A stretch of 64,000 bases of DNA from Bactrocera neohumeralis (GCF_024586455.1 NC_065921.1:3410001-3474000); one strand, 5' to 3'; shown: positions 1 to 13,449, counted from the stretch's first letter. Notes: generated from the letters alone by a model not told the origin. Numbers and translations: made by a program.

Positions 1-42
1 GGGGATTACTTCGACGGGGACGATATAGATTTTATGGATTAA
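1..42 (+). pseudogene. Possible C-terminal end of a mariner-type transposase
   Basis: The first bases read without a stop as GDYFDGDDIDFMD followed by TAA. A Gly-Asp/Glu-Tyr-Phe then acidic ending is typical of mariner-type transposases, whose last residues often read GDYFE or GEYFE. The rest of the element would lie left of the window, so only this tail can be judged. The match is short and could be chance. Confidence 0.3.
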
Positions 43-1229
43 ATTAAGAATTTTAAAATAATGAACAAAGTTCTACTATTTTTTGGTCATAATAGTATGT
101 ACATATACTGTGAACAGGTACTAAAAATTTTAACAAAATTGTACCGACGTGATTTTTTAGCTTTTTTGTGGACAAACACTTAAACTTTTCAGATTAACCG
201 CAGCTTAAACTAATTTATTTTTTGAGTATCTGAGTTAAGTCCAGCGTTTGTTAGATATTGCGCCGTTGATTTCTCAAATGCCTTTCATATTTTTTTGCAT
301 TAAATCATCAGAGCAGAAACCTGAACAATCCAAAAAGCCTCTCTCTAAACTCAAGTCTTTCCTCCGTTAAAGTATCGTTGTAAATTTTTGAAATGATGGC
401 AAGAATTTAATTACATTTTTATAACGATATTTTAAATTATGATCCGTAGTATTTACAAATTTTTATTTTGACATTTTCTGCGGATTTTGTCACGCAAAGC
501 CCGGAAAATACGACCAGAGCACTGCATATTAATTATTAAATAGGAATTGCCGATGTTCCTAAAATATTCGAACTTACGAATCATAACTGTTTATTGCCGA
601 TAAAGGCACTAATACCTTCGCAAACCACGCGAACAGTCCCTTTTTAGGCTTTGGTCGTCTGTTCTCCTCTTCAGCGCCCATTGCATTTCCAATTGCCGCA
701 GCCAACTTTCGCTCGCCGGCCCAATCAGTCGTTGGCCATCTGCTGCACGCCTCGCGGTCGTATCTAATGAGTGCTATGTGTCTCAGGTCGGCTTTTTTGC
801 TTTTACACTTAATAATGTCCTGTTGTAAATTTCGTTTTTCGTTCTCCTTTTTACCCGCTTCTGCATCTTCTACTTCTGCGGCGCTATTTATCGCGACTTT
901 ATGCAGTTCAAGTACATTTCATTAGAAATTTATGCAAATTGCCGACATTAGTGCATATTTATTAACTTTTAGAGATTGAAGAACGTGCAAGAGTGCGGCC
1001 GAGGGAAATTACCACTTCTTACCGACTGGTGGTTTGAATCACTGTGTGTCAGTTTGTTAATGGTTCTTGATATTTTCTGCTGAGTGGTGAGGCGGCAGTG
1101 TGAGTGATTAATGTATTTAATAAATAAATCAATTTGTACTTCATTTCTCTATTTTTTATTTCTATGGCACTAGTGTTTCAGTCTGATAGCGACCAATTAA
1201 TTCTCCCAAACTGTACTGGCCTTATATCC
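43..1229. other. Intergenic, no gene seen
   Basis: AT-rich DNA with no open frame of note and no recognised element. A short phrase near 105-125 (tatactgtgaacagg) resembles the TATACCCTGAACAG terminus of the dispersed repeat described at 60878, but it is too short to call. The stretch at 600-900 is more GC-rich and has no supported coding signal. Confidence 0.5.
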
Positions 1230-2100
1230 GGCAGTGAGCGGTGTTGATATACATACATAAAAATAACTGGCGTTTTATTCCGGTACTGATGTATGGTAAC
1301 CGTATTGTAAACGGTCTTATTTGCACTTTAACGCCAAATGAAGGATTTAGGGATTTAGAGCTGACTGAGCAGAAATCGGAAGTCTTAATCATAAGCTCCA
1401 GGAAAATTGAAGAAAATATATCGCTCTCCATAGTAGAATGTGAGATTACTTCACAGCCACAATTGAAGAACCTTGGTGTAATAGTGCACTCAAGATGACT
1501 AATAAGGGCTGTGCGCCTTCAGTTATACTATATCCAATATGGTTACAGGCGCTAGAAATAAAATAATATGCTAGACCAATTAATGCAGGGCATAGGCTTT
1601 CCGCAATGTACTTGATAAGTGCTTCCCGAATCAGGCAGGCGAATCAGAGATGACAAACTTCATCCAATGACGGTGGAACCATATACTGATTCCGGACATA
1701 CATTCGTGAATAGATAGACAACATGAGGACCTGGATTTCCACCTGACACAAATACGCAGTGGTCATGGGTGCTTTAGAAACTACCTATTCAAATATCGTA
1801 GTGACTTTTGTCAATATTGTCCAACGCGTACAGACTGCTTAGAAGACTCTGAACACGTTCTCTATCATTGCTCTCGGTTTTTAAGTCTAAGGGAAACACT
1901 GAAAACCACATTTGGAGGCAGTCTCGTCAGCGAAGCGGCAGCTCTAATTATGACAAGATTGAAACATTTACAACATATTTAGCGTCAGTCAGTCCGTACA
2001 ATAGAGGAGACCTAAATGGGTTCCTCTCTCTCATGAACTAATACTTTGTCCACTGATCCTGTGGGAGAGACATGAGATCGAAGTCGGTTAGGTTTAACGG
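1230..2100 (+). mobile_element. Non-LTR retrotransposon fragment (R1-type LINE), end of RT and C-terminal zinc knuckle
   Basis: Decayed 3' part of a LINE ORF2. At 1241-1498 an open frame ends with ITSQPQLKNLGVIVHSR-like sequence, the thumb-proximal LGV[IM].DSR motif of R1-clade reverse transcriptases; the stretch K-S-E-V-L-I-I-S-S-R just before it fits the same position. At about 1731-1980 another frame reads DFHLTQIRSGHGCFRNYLF, then CQYCP...SEHVLYHC, which is the C-terminal zinc-binding segment (CX2C, H, HC) that follows reverse transcriptase in this clade. The two parts are separated by frameshifts and stops and the intervening domain is missing. No target-site duplication was found. Confidence 0.75.
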
Positions 2101-4243
2101 ATTAAGGTTCCACACTCCACCTTTCGATTAGTCCATCATAGGAATGACATAGTAGGAAATGGAAAACTCTTTCCTAATCATCCGCTCAAATCTCAAATAC
2201 TATGCTAGTTTGAAGGCATCTGATTTTATAATTAATTTGGAGAGCCCACTTTATTTCTTATGGTCTAAGGAACCATTTTCATTAATTATTAACGTTTTGA
2301 AACTAGTTATGTTTAAGAACAAATCAGTTAAGCAGATGTGTTGAGGTTTTCTAAAGTCAGTTTCTACAGCTGTCACCCGCTAAGATCCCAATTCTTGTAG
2401 CGTAGACGCCTACAGCTGCAATGACCAGTCAACCAGAATATATATAAGTATGGGTTAAGCGAATTTATAGGTTTAAAACAGTCAAATAAACTTAAAAAAT
2501 CACTCGAAAATTGGTCTGACATCTCTTCATAGGGTTTGCTGTTAAGAGACAATAATAACAACCGTGGTCATTTCATACTTATGTAATTATATGGATATAT
2601 TTACATAATTACTATTAGTAACGTGGTGGTGCTTGGAGCCTAAAATGGGGTCATATAATCACACTTACATACACACTAACAATGTAAGCAAATAAAATGA
2701 CAGTAAATATATTTCCTTGTTTTGAACAAAATGCAGCGTTCATGACAAATGCATAATCCTCTCTGAGAGGAAACTGCACAAATTAAGCTTCATTTCAATT
2801 TCCAGCGCTTTTGCATTATTGACGTTGCTCGCTAAATATGTGCGCCCTGCATTGCTGGGCCGGCGAAATTAACGCGTGCAAACAACGCGGGGCACCACAG
2901 CAAGCGCGCAACATTGCCGCACGCCATAAAGTATGCTTCATGACGTGATTGTTTAACATTTCATTAAAATGTTACAATATTCCAATGCCGCGCACATTTT
3001 GCAACCGCATGTGTACACACGCGCCTTTGTATGTGTGGCCGCCCCCCAGGTGTATGCATGTGTGTGTGCGTGGGTGTGTATGTGTGTGCGTACGCCGGTG
3101 GAGCCGCCATGAACACAGGTAATATGCCGTAATTATAAATGATGTTAATAATGATTGTAAGTAATTAATTGAAGCCACATATTTGCCGTTATAAATACAA
3201 CAAAACAACAACAACAATAATAATAACGGCGAAATTAAAGTAAAACATTTATTATATGTGCATAAGCAATAACCGCAAACACACACGAGTACCGCAAGCC
3301 GCCTGCAACGCACCAAAACACGCAGTTGTGCCTCCAACTGACCTTTCACCCCCCCGACCGACCAGCCGCTGCTGGCCATTGTCCACGGTTGCTGCCGGCA
3401 AAGGGAGTGCTTTCCCGCACGATTTCCCTGGCTGGACAGCGTTGATTTCGCTCACAATCTGCCACGCATGCATGACAAATAGGCCAAAATACCGTTAACC
3501 GCTTATGTAACTGCGCGCGAGTGTTTGTGTGCTGGTTTAATAATTTAATTTCCATTAATATGTATAATTTGTTATGATGCAGCGAGCGCACAAACACAAA
3601 ATGCACCATTCATGTCGTTAGCGCTTTTTGTGCGCTTCTATAATTGTATACTTTTAGGCGCATAAGGTAATTATCGTGGATTATTGATAGAGGCAAGGCC
3701 TGTTCACAAAACGACGGCATAATGTTGAGCGGTGAGTGTTCGTGTAATGAATTGTAGTATTTGTGGTCGTAAGGGAGGAGTCGTGGGGCTGCTCGCACCC
3801 TCTCCCGTCCTTTTGTGTGTAAATGAGTTCAAGCGCTTGTATGGAGGTCAGTTTATGCTTCATTTAAGCAATGTTTGACCGATCAGTCGTGTAAATATTT
3901 ATAAAATGAGTACATGTTGATTATTTATCGTTGACCTTGGTTACAGTGAAGGCATGCATACTTTTATACGAGTTAAGGATACTTCTTGTGCTTTTTATTT
4001 TTAAGGGTAAGTTCTCTAAGCGTCAATTGATGAAGGAAAGTTATAGTATCTGCAATCCTTGATATCATCATTGACTTACACGTTATAATAAATTGACTTG
4101 GGTGAGAATTGAATTAGCTGTATAAAAATTTATTCCTTTGGTTGGCATACTTATAGGCGAATTGTCATATCTCACCAACTACTTAAACTGTTTTCAATCA
4201 GCTTGTATCCCTAAGTAGTAACTTTCTCATAACGCTCTCTTAG
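2101..4243. other. Intergenic with TG-rich microsatellite, no gene seen
   Basis: No supportable coding region. A TG-rich simple repeat sits at about 3059-3092. Open frames at 2972-3609 on both strands overlap this simple sequence and GC-rich DNA, are mutually antisense, and show no family motif, so I treat them as chance. Confidence 0.5.
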
Positions 4244-5203
4244 TATATTATTGAAAAAGTATTTTCGTATTTTGTCAATAGTTGTCGTTACAGTCGTATA
4301 TTTTCAGTGCTACCAATCACATTGTGTCATACCATATAGTGTTGGAAAGTTGAAATTTTAAGCTTCACTTAATAAAAAAAAAAAATTAAATCTGAGGAAG
4401 TTGAAAAAAGTTGCAGCTGTTCAAAAATAAGCTCAATGTTTGGATACCACATGGATTGTCTGTGAAAAATTTAATGGACCGAATTAACATCTGCGATTCT
4501 TTGCTGAAACGAAATGGAATCGAACCTTTTCTGAAGTGAATGGTAGCAGGAGATGAAAAGGGAATCAAAAACGACAATAATAGGCGAAAAGGATTATGGT
4601 CCAAGCGTGGCGAAGGTCAACAAAAGGTCGCAAAGCCCGGATTGACGACTCGGAAGGTTCTGCTGAGTGTTTGGTGGGATTGGAAAGGAATCATCCACTA
4701 TGAGCTGCTTCACCCTGGTCGAACGATTATTTCACATTTTACTGTCAACAACTGATGGTATTGAAGCAAGCAATCGGAAAAAACGGCCAGAACTGATCAA
4801 CGGAGAGTGCTTCGCCTTCCATAAGGACGACGCTTGACCACACACATCTTTGATGACTCGGTAAAAACTAAGAGAGATTTGCTAGAAAGTTTTGATGCAT
4901 CCACCATATGGCCCTGACCTTGCATCATCAGACTACCATTTGTTTCGGTCAAAGGAAAACTTCCTTAATGAAGTAAAATTGGCTCCAAGAGAAGCCTGTG
5001 GAAATTATTTGTCGCAGTTTTCGCCAAGAAACCAGGAAAGTTCAACACTGTTGGAATAATGTCTCTAGCACAAAAATGGCAAAAAGTGGTCGACCGAAAT
5101 GGTACATTCATTCATTAGTTCATTAAAATTCATTATAAATATTAAAAAAATAAGTTGAAGTTTGAGTAGAAATAGGAAAAGACTTTTTCGACTACCCAAT
5201 ATT
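4244..5203 (+). mobile_element. Mariner element copy 1 (mellifera-type), decayed, lacking the DNA-binding domain
   Basis: A deleted mariner. The left end at 4244-4270 (TTGAAAAAGTATTTTCG) is an imperfect inverted match to the right end at 5173-5203 (CGAAAAAGTCTTTTCC on the other strand), giving TIRs of about 28 bp. The coding part starts only about 170 bp inside the left end, so the N-terminal helix-turn-helix half is deleted. From about 4438 the frame reads WIPHGLSVKNLMDRINICDS and continues through GDEKG (first catalytic Asp kept, the usual Trp changed to Gly) and VLLSVWWDWKGIIHYELL. Later frames give FHKDDA and PDLASSDYHLF, the second and third catalytic Asp positions. Several frameshifts and stops make it inactive. 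The same family recurs at 40451 and 49463. Confidence 0.9.
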
Positions 5204-8200
5204 ATAAATACCGTTGTTTTTATGAAATGGAGTTAGCTTCTATACATGGGATATGTTTAACCCCCTTCCAGTTGACTGTATGCCGTTTAAATCAATCAGT
5301 ATATAATACATCTGTATAAAAATGTTGAAAATGCTTCGATGTTTTACTTGCCATTGAATGAGGTGTACTTTTTTACTTTGCCCGTGTGAATTTAGTAGGC
5401 ATAACTTAGGTCTAAGCTCGTATTTGGCCCTTTAGTACTCTCTTCTCTGTAGTATTAAACGAATTGTTTATATGTACACAAAAACAACAAAAAATATTTT
5501 TTAACATAGTACAAACTTGTATATAAGTTTTCATATATATAGGTATATAGGGTGGCCTTTAGGAGGCCCATTGTGAAATTATGGGGACTAAACTCGCCTC
5601 ACTCTGTTACGCGCTTTCTGTACCACCCTGTATTCTTCATGAAATGTATCAATACAAGAGGTCAAGAAACCCCTGGCCTGATAGCTGCAATATTTTTTCT
5701 ATGAAAACCTTTTTATTCTATTTGCATGGCATATGCAGAACCTCTTCTATCCAAATTCAAAGTTTTGTATTGGAAGGGAATCGCAACTATATTTTCTTCT
5801 TCTACCAATTGAGAGCATTGTAAAAGCTCTAGCGTATTCCCCATCTGTTGGAGTCTTCCAATTAAACTGTGAATTCTTAGCACTTCCATTTGAGTTCTAT
5901 TTCACTCATGCCTCGCTTGCCTGCTTGTTGAGCAAGTTAAGGATTTTCTCTATAACATGTTTGTCGCTTATATATCTGCAGTAGGCAGTGGCATATATAT
6001 ATTCTTATTCATATAAATATGTAAATACATACATAAATGTCATATCATTTTGACACTTTTTCATGTTTTTTATACTTTCTTGCCCAAAATGAGAGTTATT
6101 GTGCAGCTTACAAATTGAAGCCGAATTTGAGTTGCATCTCCAGCTGTGCTGTCAACAACTAACAGTCTGGAAGCGTCGTTGTGCATGCGAATGACGTGAG
6201 GAGCAAATTTTATTTTTCATAATTGGAAGTAACTGCCAAAATACACGCCATTACACGTGTTGTTGCAGAAAATCAAGAAAAAATCAAAAGAAGATTTAAA
6301 TACTTTTGCCGAAAAATACGAGAAATATGTGACATTTGCAAATATTTTGGAAAAAATTAGAAAACTCAAATCAACTTTAAAGCACCGCCTGTTAAATGAT
6401 TCACCAATGATTTATGCTGAGGATTGTATAGCATTGAATGTGGTCACCCTGTATTTATTTATCGGTCAACAAATTTACATTTAATGAGGCAAGGCAGCCA
6501 CTGTCACCTCCCATCAGCCTCTCATTGACGCCGCTGCATGGAAGTTAATTTGGATGCTCCTGCTGAGAACCTTCGCTCTCCTAATGACAAGGCTTTTTAA
6601 TACTTATCTGTCAATATGTGGTTGTTGTTGTTAGTTCGTATTCTTCGACGACTGCAAACGACAGCAATTGCCTATTCTGCATATCGTTTTCATAAGGCAT
6701 ATACACAATCATAAATATTTCCTTAATTGCCCTCAAATGATGCCGCACCACCTACACACATACATACAGACAAATTAAAGAAGACACGCATTTATTGAAA
6801 TTTTACATTTCCTACTCACCAGTGAAGAATTGATTCCAAATCTTAACCGAATTGTTGGTAGTCGAGTGTGCAGCTGTCAATTAATAATCGTGATAAATTA
6901 TGAGCGCTTCGATAAATTCACACAAACTCATACAAAATGTACGCTAACACACTCACACATGCATATACAAACATTCATACACATACACACACACACACAC
7001 ACGCTTGCATGTGTAGGACATGTGTCGTGTCATGTATGCGCAGTCGCTCGTGTCATGCTGTTCAATTCGATTTATCGCCGACGTGTGGGCGCAAGTGTAC
7101 ACACGTGGTATTTATATAACGGTACAAATGCCATTTTGTATCATTTGTTATTTGCGCTTGTAATCATATGTACGCAATGTAATAAATGTTAATTTCCTTT
7201 CAATTATTTAATGGCATTGTTTATGGCACGCACTTACTTAACTGCAAATTCACCCGCACAGCCATCTAATTACAGTGGCGGACATTGAAATCGGAACACT
7301 GGAGTGTTTTTAGTTTATGATTTTTTTTTAATTTTTTTTATTTCTATTTACTTTTAGTAAATTTTCGAATTTCAGTAAATCTCTAACAGCTTAGTAATGA
7401 CGCAAAACATATGTTATGAAGATATCAAAAGGGAAAGTTGTTTTCTTCGCTGCTTTTTCGCTCTGAAAAATTTACAGAAAGGCTTAAAAGTATCTACAAT
7501 ATTTGACAACTTGGAGGATTTCTATAACTGCTTTGAAAGGCTATTTACACCCTGAGGCAGTCTTTTTAAACCAAATACCTTGTATTTTTATTGCATTTCT
7601 TGTTTATTCGAATCAAAGCGGTTTACTCTTTACTGTGATTGTGTCATCACTTAGTAGAAGAAAAGTGTTTCTTATCCTTGTCACAACATTTTAGGAATAT
7701 GAGCCAAATTATTTCATATATATTTTTAACTTTTAGTAATAATTTCATTTTGGCGCCATCTAGCGAGTTTGAGATTCACTGGAACTGTTTCCAAGCAGTT
7801 ATTAAAGGGATATATCCACTTGCAAGGCACAAAAAAATATGTTTTGTGCATTTTTTTGGAAGAGGAATTTTATTTTAAAGAGAAATAAAAATGTTTTTAT
7901 ATAATTCAATGTACTTTATGTTTTGAACATTAGTGGATTCCTTGTCCTCGCAGCCGATGTCTTGGAAAACTTCCGAAAAAATTGTTTGGCGAGTGAAGAA
8001 GATTTTCTTGCTTAAAATTAACTCAAATGAAATCCAAAAACCAAAAAACATTTCTTATTACAACAGATGACTACAGGAAGCCTTCGTCGAAATTTTGATT
8101 TTTCACAAATTGACGGCTTCCAAAAAAAGTTGTTTTCTTTTTGAAAATAAAAAGATTTCAGCTGGCTAAAAAAGCTATTACCAGAAGTCTTATTCCTCCG

Positions 8201-8239
8201 ATCACTACCTAACATATGTATAATATATATCTAAGAAGG
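5204..8239. other. Intergenic with CA microsatellite, no gene seen
   Basis: AT-rich DNA with no recognised gene. A (CA)n tract lies at 6981-7002. The open frame at 6257-6484 is Lys-rich and shows no motif. At 7274 the phrase cagtggcggacattg resembles a Tc1-type terminus, but no matching inverted end or transposase was found nearby. Confidence 0.5.
6981..7002. repeat. (CA)n microsatellite
   Basis: Nearly perfect CA dinucleotide run, embedded in a wider ACA/CATA-rich segment (6930-7010). Confidence 0.9.
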
Positions 8240-9215
8240 TGATCTGAAAATTTTTAGTTAATCGGTGAAGGCGTTTTGGTGGAGTGGAGTGTTCTCAGAG
8301 AGCAGGAGTGCTAGTAGAAAATCGTTTGGACCTCCCTTGTGTTTGTTGACGTGCGTTTTGTTGCACAGAGGCAGGTGCGTAGCTTCGCTGCAAAAATATA
8401 GATAGATAGTCCAAGTCAATCTTAGGGTCTCGGAGCGTACGCACGTCGAAAACACTGGAGACGTGTCTTCCATCTGTCACAACATGATCGGCCTGGTTGG
8501 TGACTTTTCGATCCGGAAACAGTCAGGTAGCTTTATGAATTTTTCTTTGCTGGAATCTAGTACTACAGATAACGATATTTCGGGCCTCTGTGAAGCCGAA
8601 CAGTTTCAATCTATTTGGGGATGTTTCATCTGGAGGCTGACCTTCCCGACCGTTGTGCCAAAGAACCTTCCATCCTGGCGTTTAAGTCGCCAAGCACGAT
8701 TTTGACATCGTGGCGGGAACAGTTAGTTGGAGATGTTAGCTCCAAGCGCTCATAGAAGACATCTTTGCTTACATTGTTCTTCTCCTCCGTTGGGGCGTGG
8801 GCGTAAATCAGCGATATGTTGAAGAACCTCGCTTTGATGCGAATTGTGGCTAGACATGTATCCATGGGGGTGAATGTCAGTAATCGGCGACAGAGTCTCT
8901 CTACCACATCGAATTTGCGTTCCTTTATATGGCACCATGACCTACTGGTCTCAGTCCTTGTCCAGTCTATTCCATTTCTTGGAAGGTGGTGATGTCAGCC
9001 TTTACTCTAAGGGGGTCATAAACCAGTTCGACAGCGGCACCCTCATAACTAGGAGACCGGATATTCCAGGTGCATGCCCTTAAATAGCAATTCTTAATAC
9101 GTTTACAGGGGTCGTTATCAAAAGGAGGGTCTCTCATCCGGACTGTTTCTTCCTTTTCATTGTGAGCGTTTTTTAAGTCGCAGGTCCCAAACCCAGCGCA
9201 CAATTTTGAGTAGGG
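8240..9215 (-). mobile_element. RTE-type LINE fragment: APE endonuclease domain, decayed
   Basis: On the minus strand the conserved blocks of an apurinic-type endonuclease appear in order, spread over several frames. These are LRACTWNIRS near 9100 (Asn block), ADITTFQEME near 8970 (Glu block), then FTPMDTCLATIRIKARFFN with SLIYAHAPTEEKN (substrate-loop block) and VKIVLGDLNARM (Asp/Asn block) at 8690-8870. They are followed by DGRHVSSVFDVRTLRDPKID and RQQTQGR near 8300-8470. This is the endonuclease-to-RT linker of RTE-like LINEs, often annotated in insects as craniofacial development protein 2-like. Frameshifts and deletions make it non-functional. The RT part is absent here, but related RT pieces lie at 27190-28690. 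Confidence 0.85.
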
Positions 9216-10887
9216 ATGGTTCGTCTTCTCACTTTAGCTTGCTTTCAAACGGATGTTATTTGGCTGCCCAGAGTATACTTGGTCTAAGACCGAAAGTCCT
9301 GAGCTGCTTGTGCCATATATAAAAGAATATAAATTATATGGAAATTTTATGTGTTCTTATTTTGATGCCCATCGCTTTATGGGAAATTCCAAACATGTCA
9401 CGCTTCACTGGGCGTTCGAGTTGTTTGTGTCGCAACTGTAAACTCAATACCAACATATGCCAACTGTCAGCCAACAATCGCAACAAAATTGATTTATGTG
9501 CATGATATCCAATAAACGCCCACAAATGCCAACAGGGGCTGGTGTGGAAGATGTATGCAAATTTACACCGTTGCGAAGAGAATTTGAGGCGCTTTGTCCA
9601 CGGATAAAAATGAAAATTTGCGCAAGAAAAATAACAGGTCCTCGCTTTTAACGAATATCATTAGACCCAATTAGGGTTTCTGGACTACAAATGGCTAAAA
9701 TTTGTCTGTACTATTTTTGTGTTTCACAAGGGATACACAGGAAACCTTCTAACCTCACATAAGTGTGGTGAGCGCCTGAATGCATGCTATACCGGAATCT
9801 TGGCATGCACATCCGTAGAGCTTGAAAATCATAGAATTTTACGCGCTGAGACTCAGTTCAAAATACTGCTTGGTTTCAAGTCCACGCACATACACTCAAG
9901 AGCATAAATGATGAATGCAGCAAGGCAAAAATACAAACAAATATTTATATTCACATTGCACATATTTCAATCCAATGCGCCGCAACGCTCCAATTTGTGT
10001 GCGTGCGCTAGTGTGTGCGCTGGTGTGTGTTTATGAGCTCACGCGCAGTCGGCGCATAAGTTCTGCAAATTCCTCGTAATTGAATAAAATTATGATTGAA
10101 TATATTGTCGGCAGTGTGTGACAGTCGGTCGGATTTGTCGCTCAACGATTGCTAATGAGAGCGCTGGATCAACATGCACAAAAAAGGAATTTACAATGCA
10201 ATTATGATAAGAGCTGTCAAGCATTTATGCATTGCAATGTCCTTGGCCACAATTAAAATGCTGCAAATGTTGCAAATGGTGGATAAATTACATTTTTGGT
10301 GCGGACTTTTAAATTAACTGCTCACTGCGTAGCGGAATTCAAATTAAAGCGCATTCTTTCGATTGGTGTGATTTTAATAAATGTGGACGAAATTCGAATA
10401 ATTTAATATTTTTTGCATTTCAGTGCAAAGTTTATGATTCTTCGCATAAAATATGTAATTCGAGCATAAACTTTGATTTTAATATAAATTTCTTTGCGTA
10501 AACAGCGTGACCGAAGCGCGGCTATTGCTTAGCGCCTAAGAGTGGGCTTCATTTTAAATTCCATCAGTGCAGCTGTGAGCTACAAGGCTTTTTCAATTCA
10601 TTTCGTTTAAATTTTTCACAATATTTTCAAATTTGCCAAATTAAAGAAGCTTTAGGGCAGCATTTGGCATTGTATGTAAGCAATAAATTTCAGCCAAATA
10701 GTAAGAGAGACTTTTTTACTTCAATAATTTACCATCTGATCAAATTTGACGCAGACTGGTCTTTTAAATTATGGGCGCATATCGATACAGTTTTTGTTTT
10801 GATTGTTTGGTAAAAGCTTTTGTTCAATAATCTAGCAAATGGAGCTCCAAAAATCAGTCCGAACCTCCATTCTTTGATGACCATGCT
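9216..10887. other. Intergenic, no gene seen
   Basis: AT-rich, low-complexity DNA with a TG/GC-rich patch at 9990-10035. No open frame here carries a recognisable motif. Confidence 0.5.
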
Positions 10888-11189
10888 TTAGATTAGATTA
10901 GATAAGTATGTGAGGATTACACCGCGATGTAAGGACTATTATGTCCACTCTTAAGTCACAACGTCTCAACTAGACTCAGCAAATTGATAAGTTCCAATAT
11001 ACTGCTAGGTGCTATTGAGGCGATGTGATCCCTATGTGGAAACATGGGTCCAAGGTCCTTTATCCTGCGTCTACAGACTGCTGAGCAGTCAATTAGCAGA
11101 TGTTCTAGAGCTTCAGACTCCAAGTCACAGGACCGCCAATTCGCAAAAATAGCTAGGCCCAGGTTAAATAAGTGCCTCTTGAGCTTGCA
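10888..11189 (-). mobile_element. LINE C-terminal fragment (after RNase H/RT), minus strand
   Basis: Read on the minus strand from about 11185 the sequence gives HCKLKRHLFNLGLA, then CDLESEALEHLLIDCSAVC, then RRRIKDLG and ILELINLLSLVETL ending in a stop. The order GHC-like start, Cys, E..EHLL..C, then RRR.K.LG is the C-terminal zinc-like segment of jockey/R1/LOA-type LINE ORF2 proteins. The frame is unusually intact over about 80 codons. It abuts a mariner piece that starts near 11190 on the opposite strand. Confidence 0.75.
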
Positions 11190-11400
11190 ATGGCCTCATA
11201 TAAGTTTGATGACTCGACAAAAGCTTTTGCAGCATGATTGTTATATGCTAACAAACCTACCATATTCTCCAGACATGGCATCTTCGGAACATTACTTATT
11301 CCGGTCATTGCAAAATTTTTTAGATGGGAAAACCTTCCCCTTAAATCAGGTCATCAAGAACCATCCAGATTAATTTTTTGCCAGCAAGAACCAGAAATTT
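11190..11400 (+). mobile_element. Mariner transposase internal fragment
   Basis: The frame reads SLMTRQKLLQHDCYML, then LPYSPDMASSEHYLFRSLQNF and LDGKTFPL. This is the region around the third catalytic position of a mellifera-type mariner transposase (family pattern PPYSPDLAPSDYHLFRSLQNFL). The catalytic Asp in the SDYHLF motif is Glu here (SEHYLF). No TIRs were found, and the fragment is about 200 bp. Confidence 0.8.
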
Positions 11401-13449
11401 AATAGCGAAGAACCAGTATCTTGCCCGAACCATGACAAAAGATATACAGTGGAGCGGGGTGTTATCAATCAAAGATGCTTCTAAGCAACATGCGCCCTTA
11501 ACCCTCTCAAACCACTGACCTTGCACAGCCAAAGGCACGCGTCATTCGTGGGAGCTTCTGTCATGGCGCGAGTTATTTAATTTGAAGTAAAAACAAGATT
11601 ACTATTGCAATTCAACAGCGATGTGCTTGCTTATTCAAATTTCATCAAATGCAGCAGCTGCAGCGAGAAGGAGTAAAGGCAACAAAGTGAAAGTACCGTG
11701 TAGACAGCAAAAGGGCAGAATATAAAAAGTATGCCGAAGAGACGCAGCTGCATTAAGTATAGAAATGCAAAATTTGAACACAAATGTATGCAAGTGTAAA
11801 TGTTAATCACAGAAAATGTGCAAATTCAAGTGCAAGTGCAAACTTAAATCACGAAGCGCAATTCGCAGTCAGAGAAAGTCGCTAAGCTCAAATTTAATGA
11901 AGCTGAAAATTGTTAAAAAATGAAAATTTACCTAGGAAATCACCGAACATGTAAATTTAATGCAAAGTGCGCGACAACTCGAAATTCTCTTGCTCTCAAA
12001 CTCAAATTGAGGCATATGCCCAGGCGCTGTTTTGTGAATTTTAGAATACAGTGCAAAATATCCAAATTAATACTCAATTACGTTGATGAATTTTCTAATA
12101 AGCAGCATTTTTATATAAATAATTAAATGCGTCATGTTCAAGAACCGACTGAGAGCATGAAAAGAAGGGGGAACATTGTTGGAGTGTGTGCCACAGGGGT
12201 TATCGGTTAATTTATCAAACGAAATGGCCGTCCAAGCAGGAGGTGAGAGTGAGCGATTTTCGTTGCGCTCGCAGCACATAAAACATCGGAAAATGAATAA
12301 AATATTAGGGATTTCGTTTATGTGCGCAGCTTTGTTATTGACAGCAGATAATTGCTCGCCGCTTGGTGCGCACCCCTCCCCTTCACGGTCAGACATGTTG
12401 GATTTGGTGGTATTAGCACCATTGCTGTTGTTGTATATTAATTAATTAAATTTCGTAGCTTTCGCGTTTTTGAAGCGGACGCTACTAAAAAGTGACGTTA
12501 ATCAGTCGTGACAGTCGCTGTCAGGTGACGATGGCGATGTTTGACGCACTCGTGTCTGCGTGATGTCAATGCCGATGAAAATGCTGTTGATGATGATGGC
12601 AATTGTCTCAGTTTGGGAGATATATCAAATATATTTGGGGAATAAGGGTAGCACATTTTAAAGGCAGATTAATTATGGGCTTGTAAGTTTAGTTATACTT
12701 GTATGTATACTCAAACAATTTGGAAACCACTGTGTAAATGTAGTTATCTTAAACTCTATGTTAACTGTAAAATAAGAGAGTTCGAAGTTTAAAGAATGAT
12801 CATATCCATAATGTCTCTGAACACTAAAACCTATTGCGATGTATTATTTACTTATAAGATTCTGTAAATTTCGAGTTCGGGAAGAATGCGATAAAAGCAA
12901 AATGCTTCCTTGCTGTCCTCGAGAGTTTGTGTAGTTCCAATCGGCAGTAATTTCCATATTGGCAATATTTTCTTTCTCTAAAACAGACTTGTGGTCACGC
13001 ACAAACCAAATACCCCTGTGGACCGAAACTACCAAAAGAAAGTGACGCTGGCTTGGGCATACTCCGGAAAGAGGACCAGCCAAAACCACTAAGAGCTAGA
13101 AACCAACAAGACAGCCTATGGAAAGGTCGACTCGCCTGAACCCTGAAAATGTATGCGGACAGCGAAATATCTAATTTGCATCAAATCAAAAGACCAGCGC
13201 AAGATCGATAGAAAAGAAAGAGTCTCTTAGTCGCTTTTGTATGCCGCAGAGTCATAAGATAAAATGTAAATTGAAAACTAATTCTATTAGCTAAAACTTT
13301 TTTATTATGTTTAGTTTTCAATCTCAGTATTTGCCAGTGATTAAATAGTATTTTTTAAAACTAACCTTATATCTCATTACCCTCGAAAACATCTGAACTA
13401 ATCAAGCTTAAAGTAAAGCATATGAAAATGATCAGAAACTTTACAGAAA
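11401..13449. other. Intergenic, no gene seen
   Basis: No recognised element. An open frame at 12176-12445 contains a hydrophobic stretch after an internal Met that mimics a signal peptide, but it has no splice or homology support. The stretch 12850-13250 has a somewhat coding-like base texture on both strands but no motif I can name. Confidence 0.45.

Noticed and set aside
7274..7900. cagtggcggacattgaaatcgg as a Tc1-type terminal repeat
   Set aside because: No inverted partner and no transposase-like frame was found within 1 kb.
12295..12445. Signal-peptide-like start (MNKILGISFMCAALLL) as a small secreted protein
   Set aside because: Followed by low-complexity sequence and a quick stop, with no splice donor and no conserved pattern. 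Hydrophobic runs are common by chance in AT-rich DNA.
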